A stretch of DNA of 64,000 nucleotides. Source: Heterobilharzia americana. Lineage: Eukaryota > Platyhelminthes > Trematoda > Strigeidida > Schistosomatidae. Below are positions 24,188 to 35,960 of the stretch, piece by piece (position 1 is the stretch's first letter; each line of letters begins with the position of its first letter). The stretch is from the NCBI GenBank assembly GCA_944470555.2, contig OX104130.1, positions 67,895,160-67,959,159 on the forward strand. The letters run 5' to 3'. The notes under the pieces are model-generated. The model worked only from the letters and a program-made list of their open reading frames with translations, was not told the DNA's origin and searched no databases. Both the position numbers and the translations under genes were made by a program.

Positions 24188-25850
24188 ATATTATTTGTCC
24201 TTTGGGTTCCTAGTGGAACATAGGGTTTCAGTAGCACGTCGCCACTTCACTCTCTTCTCTGTAGTCTCTTGAACATGGCTCCACGACTGCCCACAACCTT
24301 CCATTTCTTCCTCACACAATCTCCTCCATGTCACCCTCAGCCGGGACGCCCAACTCGTCGTTTCCCCTTTGGATTCCATTCAACAGCCTGGCCTGGTGCT
24401 TGATTCCTCAGTGTATGCTCAATCCAATCCATCTCCACTTTCTTATGCATATTTGTTGAGTGATAGATTATTGGTTGGTTCGTTGCCAGCCAGACAGCCA
24501 GAGTGACTTCCCTGTTGCTTATTCTTATTATTCTGACCATTTAATCTTCAGTATGGAGAGTAGACAGCTGTTGATGAATGTCTGTAGTTTGTTGGGAATG
24601 TTTTTCGTGACGCGCCACCAAGTCTCTGAACCATCACAAACAAGTACTGACTTGACTGACATTAGTGTTGATATTCCGAATCTTGTTCACGCTTTATGCT
24701 GAGTCCATCCAGTGCAGTAGACCTCGACATGGATTTCAGATTAATGAAGACTTATCTTGCTATCTTTCCGATCCTGACTTTGATATCCTCATCTGTGCCT
24801 GTGTTGCCTGTAGTTGAAACGATGTTGCCCTGCCTAGGCAGGTAGGTGAAAGAGACTACTTCCTTTAGGCTTCTCCCGTTGATGGTAATTGGTGTTTGTT
24901 GTTGATGCTGTTGTTTATTGGGTATCTTCATCACCTCCACCTCTGTCTTCTCTACATTCACTTGAATGGTGTACCATTTTCTCTGCCTTGCCTCTTCTGC
25001 CAACTTGTTAGTTTTCGCCTGTAGATCTTCGAGCTTGTGCTACAAGACATTAGGCATAAATCATAATTGTTGGCGAAATCCAAATCTTCTAGGCTCTTTT
25101 AATCGGTCCGGTCAGCGTATGCCCATCTCCTCGCTCTTCACAGTTTGCTGCATGATCCAGTCCAGTCCAGTTGACCACAGTGAGAAAGATGATTGGTGAT
25201 AGTATGCGTCAGCCTTATCTTACTCCTGTCTTGACTTCAAAGGCATCAGTGAGCTTTGCGTTGGGAATCACTTGGCACGTGGCATCGTCATATAGTTGTT
25301 GAATGAGGTTGATAAAGATTTGTGTCACTGAAGCCGTAGTGTTGAAGCAGCTGTTGCCAAATTACTTATCAGTCGAATGCTCGATCGAAGGCTTTTTCAA
25401 AGTGGATGAAGTTGAGGTGGAGAGAGTTGACTGGTATTCCCTGTTCTGTTCAATGATGATGCGTAGCGTAGGGTTGCAATTTGATCGGCAGATGATTTGT
25501 TCTTCCTGAAGCCAGTCAGCCGGCCAGCGCGCCAGTGTGTTCCAGTCGTAATTTTGAATGCAGCGCATCGTTTAGTCTCACCAGGATGATGTGGCATAAT
25601 AGTTTGCTTGTTGTGGACAGCAGCATGATTTGGCGCCAGTTCTTGTAAATTCTTAGTTCTCCCTTCTTTCAGAGTTTGACAAGGTAGCCCTTCTTCCAGT
25701 CATTGGGCAGGTACCTTTCCTTCCTTCCAGGCGTTGTGCAATAGTAGTGTGAGTATGTCCGCTGTTGTCTCTGAGTCTGGTTTCAGTGCTTGTGGAGGAA
25801 TTCCATCTGGTCCTTCTGCTTTCCCAATGGTATAAAGCAAGCAGTTATAA
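24188..25850 (-). mobile_element. RTE-type non-LTR retrotransposon fragment, copy 2
   Basis: This minus-strand relic covers more of the reverse transcriptase than copy 1. Around 25360-25600 it reads GFRKNKSSADQIATLR, the Q-GFR finger-palm region of RTE enzymes. Around 25200-25290 the TDAFEVKTGV motif follows, and at 24191-25003 VNVEKTEVEVMKIPN and the post-RT part. It ends with STRNPKDK near 24195. Frameshifts and stops interrupt it and no endonuclease domain is present, so it is 5'-truncated and dead. Bases 24191-24936 are apparently identical to copy 1 in inverse orientation. Confidence 0.85.
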
Positions 25851-26777
25851 TAAATACATGTTGTTGAACGAAGTGCTTTATTCCGTTCTTTCTAACTTGT
25901 TATACACTATTGTATTTCCTGACTCATATAATTTAATGTGTTAGATTTAATGAATTAACTAACTACAAGAAGACTGAGAGCTGACGTAACATCAGTTGTT
26001 TTTTTGTTGTGTTAGATCAATGTACATGTGTTAAAATAGTCACATGTATGAATGTGAGTCACATGATCTCAAAAAAAACATTTACAATACTAACAAATAA
26101 TACAGAGATGATAGTTGAGTTTCCTTCATCAATTTCCTTATTTTTCAAGAAAGGTCAATATTTTAATTAAAGAAAATAGTGATTGCATACAATGATTGAC
26201 TGTTCGTATGATGTACACACAAAAAAAGATTTATATACATTAGGATTTATTCAGTATTTGACTAAATTAATGTAATGCATTATGATATGATTATTGATTG
26301 AACTTTTTCAAATTCATCGATTAGTTAGTTCAGCATAACTGATGGTTGGTTAGTGAGCAAAGAGAGAGAGACATCAATGTTTAAGCATTTGATGTACTTT
26401 ATATGCGAATCTAGTTGTGTTTTGTTGTTGTTTTTAACAGAAATGTGTTTTTTTTTTCATTCTCTGTCTTAATAGATAGTAACTATCCATCATTATTAAT
26501 ATAGCTAAAATGAATTATTTGAATGATTTAAGGTGTCCTTAGAAATATAAGGTTTTATGAAAATGTTGATGGTGATGATTTTGGAGTTCATTAAAAGTGA
26601 AGATTTATTTCGCTATCATAAACTATTACTAATTTATAGTTTAGACTCTACTTCAGTCATCACCTTCAAGTTACCTATACAATTCTAATAATGTTAGTGT
26701 TGAATTAAAAATTAAGTGACTTTGATGCTAACACAGGAAGGATGCCTAATCCCTAAGAAAAACTAACTTATAATATA

Positions 26778-27212
26778 GAAGTAGTATTCATCATGGACTG
26801 ACATCAGTTAGGGAACCATTGAAAATTTGGGAGCACTGGACAGCTGTTTCTTCCTAGTATGGGACTCCTTGGTAGTACGCACCCACGACTCGGCTAGGGA
26901 TCGAACTCAGGACCTTCGGGTTTCACGGCGAACGCGTTAACCATTCAGCCACTGGGTCGGTTCCCAATGGTTCACAATTTCCAACTTTTGTCAATTCACG
27001 ACATAGCGTGACTGTCACCCAAGGTCTTCAGTTAGCATCCACTTCACATCCGACTGGTTGACCCCACAGGTCACGGCTTCTCATTAGAGCTTTCTGGAAG
27101 GAAGTTACTAATGAGCACTATACAGTAATGTATTTTTTTGAGATGAATGGGGATTTTTAATTCAGAAGTAGTATTCATCATGGACTGGCATCAGTTGGTG
27201 AACCATTGAAAA
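26778..27212 (-). repeat. HHR-B repeat, one unit plus tail of a second (partial tandem)
   Basis: On the minus strand the order is: a tail (27212-27160), then a whole unit (about 27155-26778) ending in the same tail. The plus-strand segment GAAGTAGTATTCATCATGGA starts near 26778 and again near 27164. The two roughly 49-base blocks differ at only about three positions, giving a period of about 386 bases. The unit has a tRNA-like part near 26890-26965 (GTGGCTGAATGGTTAACGCG, then GAGTTCGATCC). It also has a ribozyme at 26833-26880 whose core is mutated to CCAAGGAG. Confidence 0.75.
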
Positions 27213-27695
27213 TCATTGTAAAATTTAAACCTTATTTTTGCACCCTTTTTACGCCATGCAATGTGACTTATTTTTACCATAGTTTAGGATACCAAACGCC
27301 GATTGGTCCATTTTACACTTTTGATATACTGTTTTATTTTCCCTGGCTAAAGCCATCTAAGGATATATAAACGATTGAGTTTTCAGCTATCATCATTCGG
27401 TTGAAGTAAATATACTTTCAATGTCATCGTCTTCTTCTGGTATCAGCTGAATATCGAGTTGAGAAGTCATTGTTCTATCGTTAATCGTATCGAATCAGAG
27501 CATTGTACCGTTACATATACCGCCAATCATAACAAACACTACTCTCTATGAGTCCTAAATATATTCTTGGTTATATTTTAACGTATACTGACGAGATTGT
27601 GGCAAACTGTATCTACAAAAGAATATCTCTTAAATTGATTGAATTTTACCGGTTATAATACATCCTTATAATTCTGTTTTTTCGTTTGATTATAG

Positions 27696-28194
27696 GATCT
27701 ATATCAAAAAGTATTAAAAGATCCAGATCCTGTAGCATTTTGTGATCTTGCTGCTCGTATACTTCGATTTTTAAATCATGATGATCCAGAGATTTGTATG
27801 GCTAATATTGATCAAGCACTTGATCGATTTGCTATTGATAAACGTACATCATATAGAATTAATATGCAACGTCATCGTAATGGGAAATTAGTACATCAGT
27901 TAGGACCAGCTGCAAGAGCTGCTTTATTAGATAATCTAATTGAATCAGTTTATGATGAACAACCAGATTTTAATTTTACAACATGTTTCAATAGTTCCAT
28001 GTCGAATGGAGTACGTGGTAATAGTAATGGACCTGGATCTACAGGATTCGATCGAATAGATAATTCAGATTTATTTGCCTCTGGAGATATTGGATCCAGA
28101 GATGGAAATAATGTGTTTACTGAAGCTGAAGATGTAAATGTACTCATTAAAGCTGGTCAGGATGCTCAAGGTTGTAGTTATTACTATATGGATG
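27696..28194 (+). CDS. BCL9-like: BCL9/Legless-like protein, coding exon 2 (residues 44-209)
   Basis: The exon opens after TATAG with GAT CTA TAT (DLYQKVL) in phase 0 and closes at GAT G|GTAAGT in phase 1, matching the next acceptor. It encodes a predicted-helical block (VAFCDLAARILRFLNHDD, then IDQALDRFAIDKRTSYR, then LGPAARAALLDNLIESVYDE) followed by a Gly/Asn/Ser-rich segment. I do not recognise the fold, and it is not part of the human BCL9 or fly Legless architecture known to me. Exon borders and codon-biased AT-rich text with no stops over 499 bases make it a real exon. Confidence 0.8.
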
Positions 28195-28699
28195 GTAAGT
28201 ATCCATTTTGATATTTATCTCACTATACTACACTTTTACCTATGTCAATATAATTCTTTTTGTATTAACTTTCTCTTTGTGTGGTGCTATGAAGTGTCAT
28301 AGGTTGGACTTCAACGTAGGTTGTATGTCCATTCTTGGTTTGATGTCGGTCGATATCACTTGAGACAGTATCTCTCTTTATGCTTAAAGTTAGTGCTGAC
28401 CAGCTGTAACTTTGGTCTGATACTGTTCTTTGAAAGGTTCCATCTCCCTGATATTCACGTATAATTATGAGTATAAAAGATTGCAGTGAATCACTGTCTT
28501 GGTATCGTCACTACAAAACGTGTATTGAACACTTTGTATCCGACATTTAACCACCAAACAAGACTGAATCTTGAGGCGATCTTTATGTTATTTCAGAGTT
28601 GATGTATTTTATCCAGTTAACTTCAGGAAATTTCATCTATTTAGTAGAAAATATTAGTTCATCCATCAGTGGGATTCTAATTGTAAGCGACCATTTCAG

Positions 28700-29135
28700 T
28701 TGCAAAGTGGCATGATCAGCCATATCACCAAGAGTCCCCAACCACTGATTCCTACGATCTCAGAGACCTCAGCCCGGTAGTCTTCATCTCCCCATATGGC
28801 GTAAACGAACAATCAAAGACTTCATTGACTGGTGCTATGTCTTGGTCTTGGCATCCTGAACTCTCTGTCAACTTTCTTCAGCATAGCACGTCGAGGTAGG
28901 TGGTGGCTTAGCATGTTCAGTACCTGTTCAAGCCACGTCAATCGATGAGGGTTCACGACCTTATGGACCAACTTACCTGTCTTGTCTAGAACCCTTCGAC
29001 TGAGAAGGTGGTTCCACCATATTCAAATAATATATGAAGACACTTATGGTCAAAAACCTGTAACCGCTTCCTATCTTTTACGTTTAACGACCATGTCTCA
29101 GTCTTACAGCAGGATGGAGACGCACTCAGCCATCT
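28700..29135 (-). mobile_element. non-LTR retrotransposon post-RT fragment
   Basis: Minus-strand relics of the same family as 34180-34890: a W-L-H-V-type box near 28900-28960, RAMLKKV-like near 28880, and a final segment near 28720-28760 with ACCAAGAGTCCCCAACCACT on the plus strand. No frame longer than a few dozen codons survives. Confidence 0.6.
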
Positions 29136-29154
29136 TGCGAACTTCTATGCAGTA

Positions 29155-29290
29155 AGCGATAAGCCACACCTAGTACGTGAGGGTTTATGCAACTACCTGG
29201 CCCTCCAAACCTCGGTAGATGGGGCGGGGTTCGAACCCTTGACCCAGTAGTTGGAAGTCATCTCCCTAAACCACTGAATCACAGCCTCGC
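29155..29290 (-). repeat. tRNA-like SINE, family C
   Basis: The plus strand shows GGTAGATGGGGCGGGGTTCG and AACCCTTGACCCAGTAGTTG, then TCATCTCCCTAAACCACTGA. That is the reverse complement of the A-box/B-box module of 10030-10170. Confidence 0.65.
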
Positions 29291-30109
29291 AGCTGGACAA
29301 AACGTACTACAGCGCAGTATACTTGTCCTTTGATAGATAGTCAGATATCTCGCCAACGCCACAAATGCCAAACGAGCCCCATATATCTGAGCTGAAGTTT
29401 CGTCATCAGCTAGCCTCTTCAAATGGCATATTTTTGTAACCATTATTTCTATTAGAAAATGTTGACTATCTTACATACCATTATGTTAGTTTGTTATTAA
29501 TCGCAGTTCTTTTAAATCATTGTTCGCTTTATTGTATATCGAATATGCACAACACAAATTTTCATTTGAGCTTAACTAATTCCTCCAGCATACAGTTTCA
29601 ACTACCTCGCAGTTTACAGATTCAAAGTCACTTTAATAAAAGCAAAGAAAATAGGTTTATTTGTGTTCTAGTATTCCTGTTTTCTAGAACGTGACCAAGG
29701 GTTAAACTGTAGTTGATGCGTCGAAGAACATATCTGAAACATATTTAGTTGCTTTAATTGGCTTTGTTATTCACGAAATCTAGTTAGACATGAAATTGAT
29801 ATGCATCCTAGAGTCTATGGAAATATGTCACATCAACTCCTGTGTGGTGATCACAAAAGGTTTCTTGATTAACTAATATGATGACTTGTTAAAGCTAGTT
29901 TAAATTTTGCACACCCTGACATAATATCTCAACCAGTAACTAGTATTTCTGAGTGACTATCCATTAAGATCTTTAAAAATAAACTATTGAAGGACTTGGT
30001 GTTATTGATTGGACCGAAGCAAACAGCCATTATTGGCATATAGATACCTACACGGATGCCTCGATTTTGCCAGTAATTTTATTTCGATAATAATAACATC
30101 AAGACTATG

Positions 30110-30250
30110 GTCTTCACATAAAGAGTTGCTATCGGTTTTGGGTTCGAATCTTAGTGGGAACAACATTACTCATTGAGAATTAGGTATACCCAGCTAAAGA
30201 GTTTCAAATAGAATTGAACGCACGTCCTGAACTCCACTAGTAGCCTTCAT
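30110..30250 (+). repeat. degenerate SMalpha-type repeat
   Basis: GGGTTCGAATCTTAGTGGG (B-box side) is followed by CATTACTCATTGAG and a ruined hammerhead (CCAGCTAAAGAGTTTC, then GAATTGAACGCACGTCCTG). Neither the CTGANGA nor the GAAA core element is intact. Confidence 0.6.
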
Positions 30251-30520
30251 CAAGTGTTGAAGCAATTGTTGAAGTTTTTCAAATATACTTTTTAGCTTTA
30301 CTCAGTGTTAAGACAATCAGTGTGGACACTTAACATTTTAATATAGTGCCTAATATGTTTGTGTGTGTTCTGTGGAAATCTTCATTTTAATTTCTCTTTA
30401 AGCTGTATTGAATCTAACTCCAATCCATTTGATATACTCATAGTCAATAATATTCTTTGTCTTATTTAATTGTCTAATCACTCATTCACGTATGAAATGT
30501 ACAGTCTAAACATGTCAATC

Positions 30521-30521
<1 letters not shown>

Positions 30522-30611
<90 letters not shown>
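30522..30611. repeat. (TA)n microsatellite, 90 bp
   Basis: About 45 uninterrupted TA units. The alternating I/Y open frames through it on both strands are artefacts. Confidence 0.98.
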
Positions 30612-30616
<5 letters not shown>

Positions 30617-31649
30617 AGAGAAAACATGTTCATTCCTAAAATAAAGAAATGAATACTTAGAGAAGTAGTACACAAAAGCATTTATCATTATTATTATTGT
30701 ATTTTGGTCTGTGGTCTGTGATTATTTATTTATTTTTAACGACAAGTTTATCCTGTCACAGTTCCTCTCTCGTTGTCTTCTGCTTTTTCATAAATTAACG
30801 ATTGTTTTACCACCATTCTCTTTTTTTGTTACACTCAATATGCTATTTGTCCAGTAGATATGTGTATTGGCTTTTAAACGAGAACAACAAAATATTGTAC
30901 ACATACAAACACTTGCATGTATTAGTAAATCAACTGACTGGCTAAAAATGAGTGTACTACTATAGTCTAATCGACTGTCTGGTTTACTAACACCATGATT
31001 GGTTGATTAGACGTTAGTACAGCAAAGAAGCAGTTAGCAGTGTGTGGATGACTCATATTGTTGTCTTTTCCCCATAGTAGTAGTAGTAGTACTGACTAAC
31101 TGGTTGTTGTATTTAAAAGTGTTTGTTCACTAGCTGAAAAACTATAAACATGACACGCGTGCACCCGATTTCTCACTGAAATAACCCTGTCTGAATTTTG
31201 TTAGCCTACCGTTTTATAAAAAAGTATGTTGAAAAAGAGCCATATTGTTATAAAGGTCACACTTATTCGTTAAATAGACCTTTCAAGGTGGTTAGAAGAT
31301 TTAAGAGTCCGTTGAATTTTCAAAGGCTAAACATTCTCAGCAGTTTTCACTAGATCTTATAAAACTGCTGTATTTGTTATTTTTTGGACATATTTTCTAT
31401 TTAAGATGAAGGTAATCTATAGACACGAATAAAAACATAAACCACCATTATTGACCTCATCGTTATTCACCAGGTGATACAACGGATTATTCTAGAAAAT
31501 TCCTAGTTTACCTTCATCTATGAGAAAATTCTTGAATAAGTTTACTGTTTGGTAAACAAACTGCTACTCTTGTTTATAGTCATTTCGACAGACGAACAGG
31601 TAAACTTTATGTATAAAAATGAATGTCAACAAATTCATTATGCGGAGTT

Positions 31650-32190
31650 CTTCAGTTGTAGCTCATTGGTTTGAGTAGATAGGGTAGTATGACTAGCTCT
31701 CACACAATAGGTCTGGTTCACTGCCTAGTTGTACAAGATTTCTGAATATATTTCTATTAGATTTATTCTTGAATCTAACATGGACAATTATTGACCAACT
31801 GTTATTTGATACAAGTTCGGGAACTCGATAAAAATGTTTAACCTTTTTACTGTTTTGATAATATTTGCATTACCATGGATATATTCTTGAAGTTATGGCT
31901 CATTGATGTAAATAGCTAGCTATCAATCCACTGGCTACGGACTCGAACTACAGTTTGTCTGTAAATTCCTACGTAGTCAAGTGATAATATCCTCCTCGGC
32001 TGCTGTACGAAAGATGTGGCTCATTGCTTCATGCATGAACTTGTACATATTCATGTGGAGCTATAGCTCACTGGTTTGGGGAGATGACTTCCAACCATTG
32101 GGTCACGGGCTCGAACATCTCTTCACCTGCTGGGGTTTGAGCAGCTAGGTAGTATCACTAGCCAGTTCTCACATAACAGGCTTACGTACA
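31650..32190 (+). repeat. cluster of family C tRNA-like SINE copies
   Basis: Three successive copies of differing quality. A tail-like piece at 31650-31735 has GGTAGTATGACTAGCTC. A degenerate copy at 31895-32035 has GGCTCATTGATGTAAA and GGACTCGAACTACAG. The best copy is at 32050-32190, with TAGCTCACTGGTTTGGGGAG, CATTGGGTCACGGGCTCG and AGGTAGTATCACTAGCC. Confidence 0.6.
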
Positions 32191-32634
32191 CCATGAATAT
32201 GGATTTCATTTTCGCTGAGTTCGTACATATTTATATCCAGATGATTGTGATAGATTCACTAATACTCGTGTCATTTACAGTGTGATTTAATTGGAGAAAT
32301 AAATTACTAGCTTTTCAGTGACTTGAATAAATGTAACGCCGACTATCGCTGGTGATGCAACTGGTTTGAAGACTCAAATATTTAATTAGCTTTTGATGAA
32401 AACTCTGAGCTAGCTAAAGACTAGTTGTGTTGCATCAACACGGAATTACCTGATTTTATATCCCAGAGATCAAGCAACTTAGTAGCATGAAACACCAGAT
32501 ATGACTGGGTGTCAAGACAAAAGTTGATTGCATTGAAGTCTTATTTTTCTCCTCTACGTGAAAGATGGTGCTGGTCGAAAGGACTAGATAATGTATGGTT
32601 GCTTGAGAAAAAATCAGAATCCTCTCAGTCACCT

Positions 32635-32795
32635 TGTCGACATTCTTGCATTAGGCACTGGGCCACACCTGTTGTGTGAGAGGTATTCATACGACCTAGC
32701 TGCCCAAACCTTGGTAGGTGGGCTGGTGTTTGAACCCGCCACCCATTGGTTGGAAGTTATCTCCCTAAACCAATGACTCACTGCTAATTTTTTCT
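32635..32795 (-). repeat. tRNA-like SINE, family C
   Basis: Reverse-oriented copy: plus strand GGCACTGGGCCACACCTGTT, then GTTTGAACCCGCCACCCATT and TCTCCCTAAACCAATGACTC. B-box sequence GGGTTCAAAC on the minus strand. Confidence 0.65.
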
Positions 32796-33034
32796 GATTA
32801 TTCTTGTCTTTGTATATCCCCTTCCCTTCTTTATTTCTTTAGTATTGTTGAAACATGCTATATGAGTGTTGCATTTCTTGTCATCTATCCTGTACAGAGT
32901 TTGTGTACAAATAAATAAATATTAGTAATCACTACTATACCTCGATTATTGGGAGATGTTTAGGAATGAAGAATGTACAGTGCCTTCTACATATACATAT
33001 CGTCAATCTGCAAGTTGTAAAAAAATGTTTGGTT

Positions 33035-33245
33035 GATAGTCATCGCAGACTGACATCGGTTGGAGAACTGTTGAAAACCTGGGAGCACTGAACAGCTGTT
33101 TCGTCTTGATATAAGACTCTCCAGTCAGTGTTCGTTCATGACCCTACAAGAATCACACTCGTGACCTTCAGGTTTCGTAGGGAACGTGTTACCTTTAAGT
33201 CACTCAGTTAGAATCCAATGGTCCCCGGAAACTTCCAAATTTTTA
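33035..33245 (-). repeat. HHR-B repeat with mutated hammerhead
   Basis: The tail (CAGACTGACATCGGTTGGAG) and ribozyme (33086-33131) are recognisable in minus orientation. The core reads CTGGAGAG instead of CTGANGAG, and the cleavage triplet is GTT. Stem II has changed to GTCT/AGAC, with pairing kept on both sides. The tRNA-like part near 33150-33215 is damaged. Confidence 0.65.
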
Positions 33246-33431
33246 CAACATACTAACTCGATAAAAAGAAACGGAATTATGCCTTGGGATTAAAAAAAAG
33301 CTACAAGGAGATTGATACTAACATGCAGATAAAAGAGTACCCGATTATTTCGTGATCTTATCATACTATTTATATTGAAATTTTGTATACTTACACATTC
33401 ATGCATTGTTATTTTTTATTGTATCAACTAG

Positions 33432-34007
33432 ATCTTCGCCTATATCGTGAACGTCCTCAGACTGGTATTTCATCTCAATGGGATATAGCAGTTGGACCAA
33501 CAGCTGAACAATGGCTAGCATTTATTATGTCATTAAGTCGGAATGAAGAAGAATATGATTTATATTGTTTCTTAAAACAAGATCTGTTTGACCTAGTCAA
33601 AGAAAGTCTTGATGCCTTGGAATTGCATACACCAAACACAGAATTAGATTCAAATTATTTACGTACAAAAGAGATGAATGAATTAGCTGAGTTGAAAAGA
33701 CGTCAGTTGGGTAATACTCATAAATCTATCAGTTTATCATCAGTTGATAATGATAAATTACACTTGAACAATATTGTAAATATGAGTGTTAATGGTCCAA
33801 AAAGTGCATCACCTGCCTTTTCTGGTGGTCATGGTATCAGTGGAATCGGTAGTTCTGGAAGTTCTGCTGCTCCACTAACTCCTAGTTCAGCAAGAACACC
33901 GACTTCTGCTCCACCGGCATCAACTGTACAACAACAGCTTTCTTTACCTCCTTCAGATTGTCAAGAAACGCTACAAACACCAATGAAAACAGAAACTTCA
34001 ATATCAA
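33432..34007 (+). CDS. BCL9-like: BCL9/Legless-like protein, coding exon 3 (residues 210-401)
   Basis: Follows the acceptor CAACTAG and completes a split GAT codon. It ends TCA A|GTAAGT, phase 1 to phase 1, 576 bases. The first 90 residues form a charged, predicted-helical segment (LRLYRERPQTGISSQWD, AEQWLAFIMSLSRNEEEYD, LFDLVKESLDALELH), then KEMNELAELKRRQLG. The rest is low-complexity Ser/Gly/Pro/Thr. With exon 2 the structured part could form one N-terminal domain that I cannot name. The frame is open upstream to 33383, but the strong acceptor and phase argue for 33432 as the start. Confidence 0.85.
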
Positions 34008-34179
34008 GTAAGTTAATATTATTAGTGTGAAATTGAATTCAAAGCTTAGATAGAATGTACCTCAAGTGTGCCAAACACAATCTCCTATATCTCCTTTTTG
34101 AGAATTGATTTTTTTTCGATTACTGTTAAAGCGTCATTAAGATGAGGATAATATGTGTATACATCTGCACCACTGACAT

Positions 34180-34890
34180 CGGTTCTGAGCCATATCACCT
34201 AGAGTCTCCAACCACTAGTTTCTCCTGTTCGGGAGACCCCAACTGGCTAGCCTGCATCGCCCCACATGACTCAAACCAACAGTTAAAGACTTTGCACATT
34301 GATCCCATGTTTTAGTCTGGCCACCTCGAGCCATTTTTCAGCCTGGACCTACTTCGGCCAACATTGTGCAACGAGATAGACGGCGACTAAGCATACGTAA
34401 CACGTATCCCAGCCATCTCAGTCGATGAAGGTTCACAACCGTGTCAGCTGACTTACCTTTCCCTTTAAACTCTACTCCTGACTTCTGCATTACTCACGTG
34501 CTGACACCACGGAATACGGCCTATACTATGAAGGCAACAGTGATCAAACACCTGAAGCCTTCTCATGTCTTCCACCTTAAATGGCCATATTTCACAGCCA
34601 TGTAGTGGAATAGAGTGAACTACTGTGCAGTACACCCTCAGTAGACAATCGGATGTCACGGTGGCACCACAGGTAGCGTAAGTTGGCAAAAGCCAGCTGA
34701 GTTTTTTGTATCCGTGCAGAGATTTCACCGGCCACTGAGTCATCAGGGCTGATCCTCTTTGCGAGGTAAGTGAAGTGGTCAACACACTCAACCACTACAC
34801 TGTCTACTGTTAGCCGAGGAGGCACTGTTGAGGACCAATCGTGGAGCAATAATTTGCACTTAGGTGGTGAAAAACGCATCCCAAGTATCG
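34180..34890 (-). mobile_element. non-LTR retrotransposon post-RT fragment
   Basis: Overlapping minus-strand frames give the C-terminal part of a non-LTR polymerase: RFSPPKCKLLLHDW, then VVECVDHFTYLAKRISPDD, EISARIQKTQLAFANLRYLW, a HGCEIW box (from GSETW), VEDMRRLQVFDHCCLHSIGR, and downstream traces to 34180. The frame is broken at least twice and the element lacks its RT core, so it is inactive. Confidence 0.8.
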
Positions 34891-34944
34891 TTGACCAATC
34901 GACGGATGGTCACAGTTTTTAAATTAGCTTGTTCATATGTTGTA

Positions 34945-35960
34945 CATGGACAGACAGACAAAACCAGCGTATAACCTCGTACAGAAGTGCATCGGTTCAC
35001 ACTGCCACATTTAACACCAGCATGTAAAGTACAAGGGGATAGAAAAAGTGATATCAAAGTAGACAAAGGTGCATAGGAGGAAGAGATTTTTCAAAATATC
35101 CAAGCTTTAAAGGATATCACAGAGCGAATGCATCTGCGTCATTGTAGTGATTTTAGATCATGTCACCAAGAGTACTCAGTCACCAATTCCTATCGTCTCG
35201 AGGACCCCAGCCAGGTAGTCTACACCTCTCCACACTGCCCAGACTGTCAGAGATTTCATTGATTGGTGCTACGTCTTGATCTGACAACTCTGAACCTTCT
35301 TTCAACCTAATCCAACTTACCCTAGGATTGCATATCCAGGTAGACGGTGACTTGGCATATGCAATACATGTCAAAGCTACCTCAGCTGGTGAAGGTTCAC
35401 AACCTTATCTGTTTTGCCTAGTACTCTTTACCTGATCATTTGATGATTCCACCATACGCGAGTAGTGTTCTGTTGATATCTGTAGTCAGAAATCTGAAAC
35501 CTCTTCATATTTTCTACTTCCAAAAGCTATACCTTGGAGCTTTATAATAGGACAGAGGGGATTGAAGTGCAGTAAAATCATCTTTTATTAGGTAATTTAT
35601 CTCGCCGACTCGAAAGATGACACATATTGGCAAATGCCAAACGGGCCTTGTGTATTCGAGCGGATATTTCGTCAGCAACCATCCCGTTCTGGTTGACCCA
35701 ACTCTTCAAGTAAGTGAAGTAGTCGGCATATTCCACCACTTCACTCCCTATCGTCAAACTGGAATTAGTTGCAGACCAGTCCTGCAGCATCCAACTTGCA
35801 TTTGACAGATGCCAAGCATACTCAGGTTTCTGATCAACATGTCCAGAAGACCCCGTATCTTGTCAGTGCCTTCACCTAGGAGGACAATACTGTCTGCGTG
35901 CTGCAAGTCAACTACATGTCATACACGGAGAAACTTAAGGGTGTATATGTGTACATCATA
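34945..35960 (-). mobile_element. non-LTR retrotransposon 3' end, second copy
   Basis: Same family as 34180-34890 and in the same orientation. Minus frames give MLQDWSATNSSLTIGSEVVE and YADYFTYLKSWVNQNG, then ADEISARIHKARLAFANM (35578-35790). A broken post-RT region to 35170 follows, then the family's 3' tail near 34945-35090. Two consecutive copies suggest either tandem insertion or one element interrupted by a duplication. Confidence 0.75.

Larger units (their letters stand above)
14417..27695 (+). other. intron 1 of the BCL9-like gene (13.3 kb)
   Basis: Bounded by the GTAAGT donor at 14417 and the acceptor TATAG ending at 27695. It carries a Penelope-like relic, SMalpha and HHR-B ribozyme repeats, two RTE pieces and other non-LTR pieces, listed separately. 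The stretches 14417-15870, 20216-21699 and 25851-26777 are AT-rich, and I recognise nothing in them. Confidence 0.7.
28195..33431 (+). other. intron 2 of the BCL9-like gene (5.2 kb)
   Basis: Runs from the GTAAGT donor at 28195 to the acceptor CAACTAG ending at 33431. Apart from the repeats listed separately it is AT-rich. I recognise nothing in 29300-30100 or 30620-31640. Confidence 0.75.

Noticed and set aside
27950..28147. Minus-strand open frame opposite exon 2
   Set aside because: It is the antisense shadow of exon 2 and has no independent support.
30470..30681. Open frames of alternating Ile-Tyr on both strands
   Set aside because: They are translations of the TA microsatellite, not genes. 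The same applies to 39489-39752 and 51223-51498.
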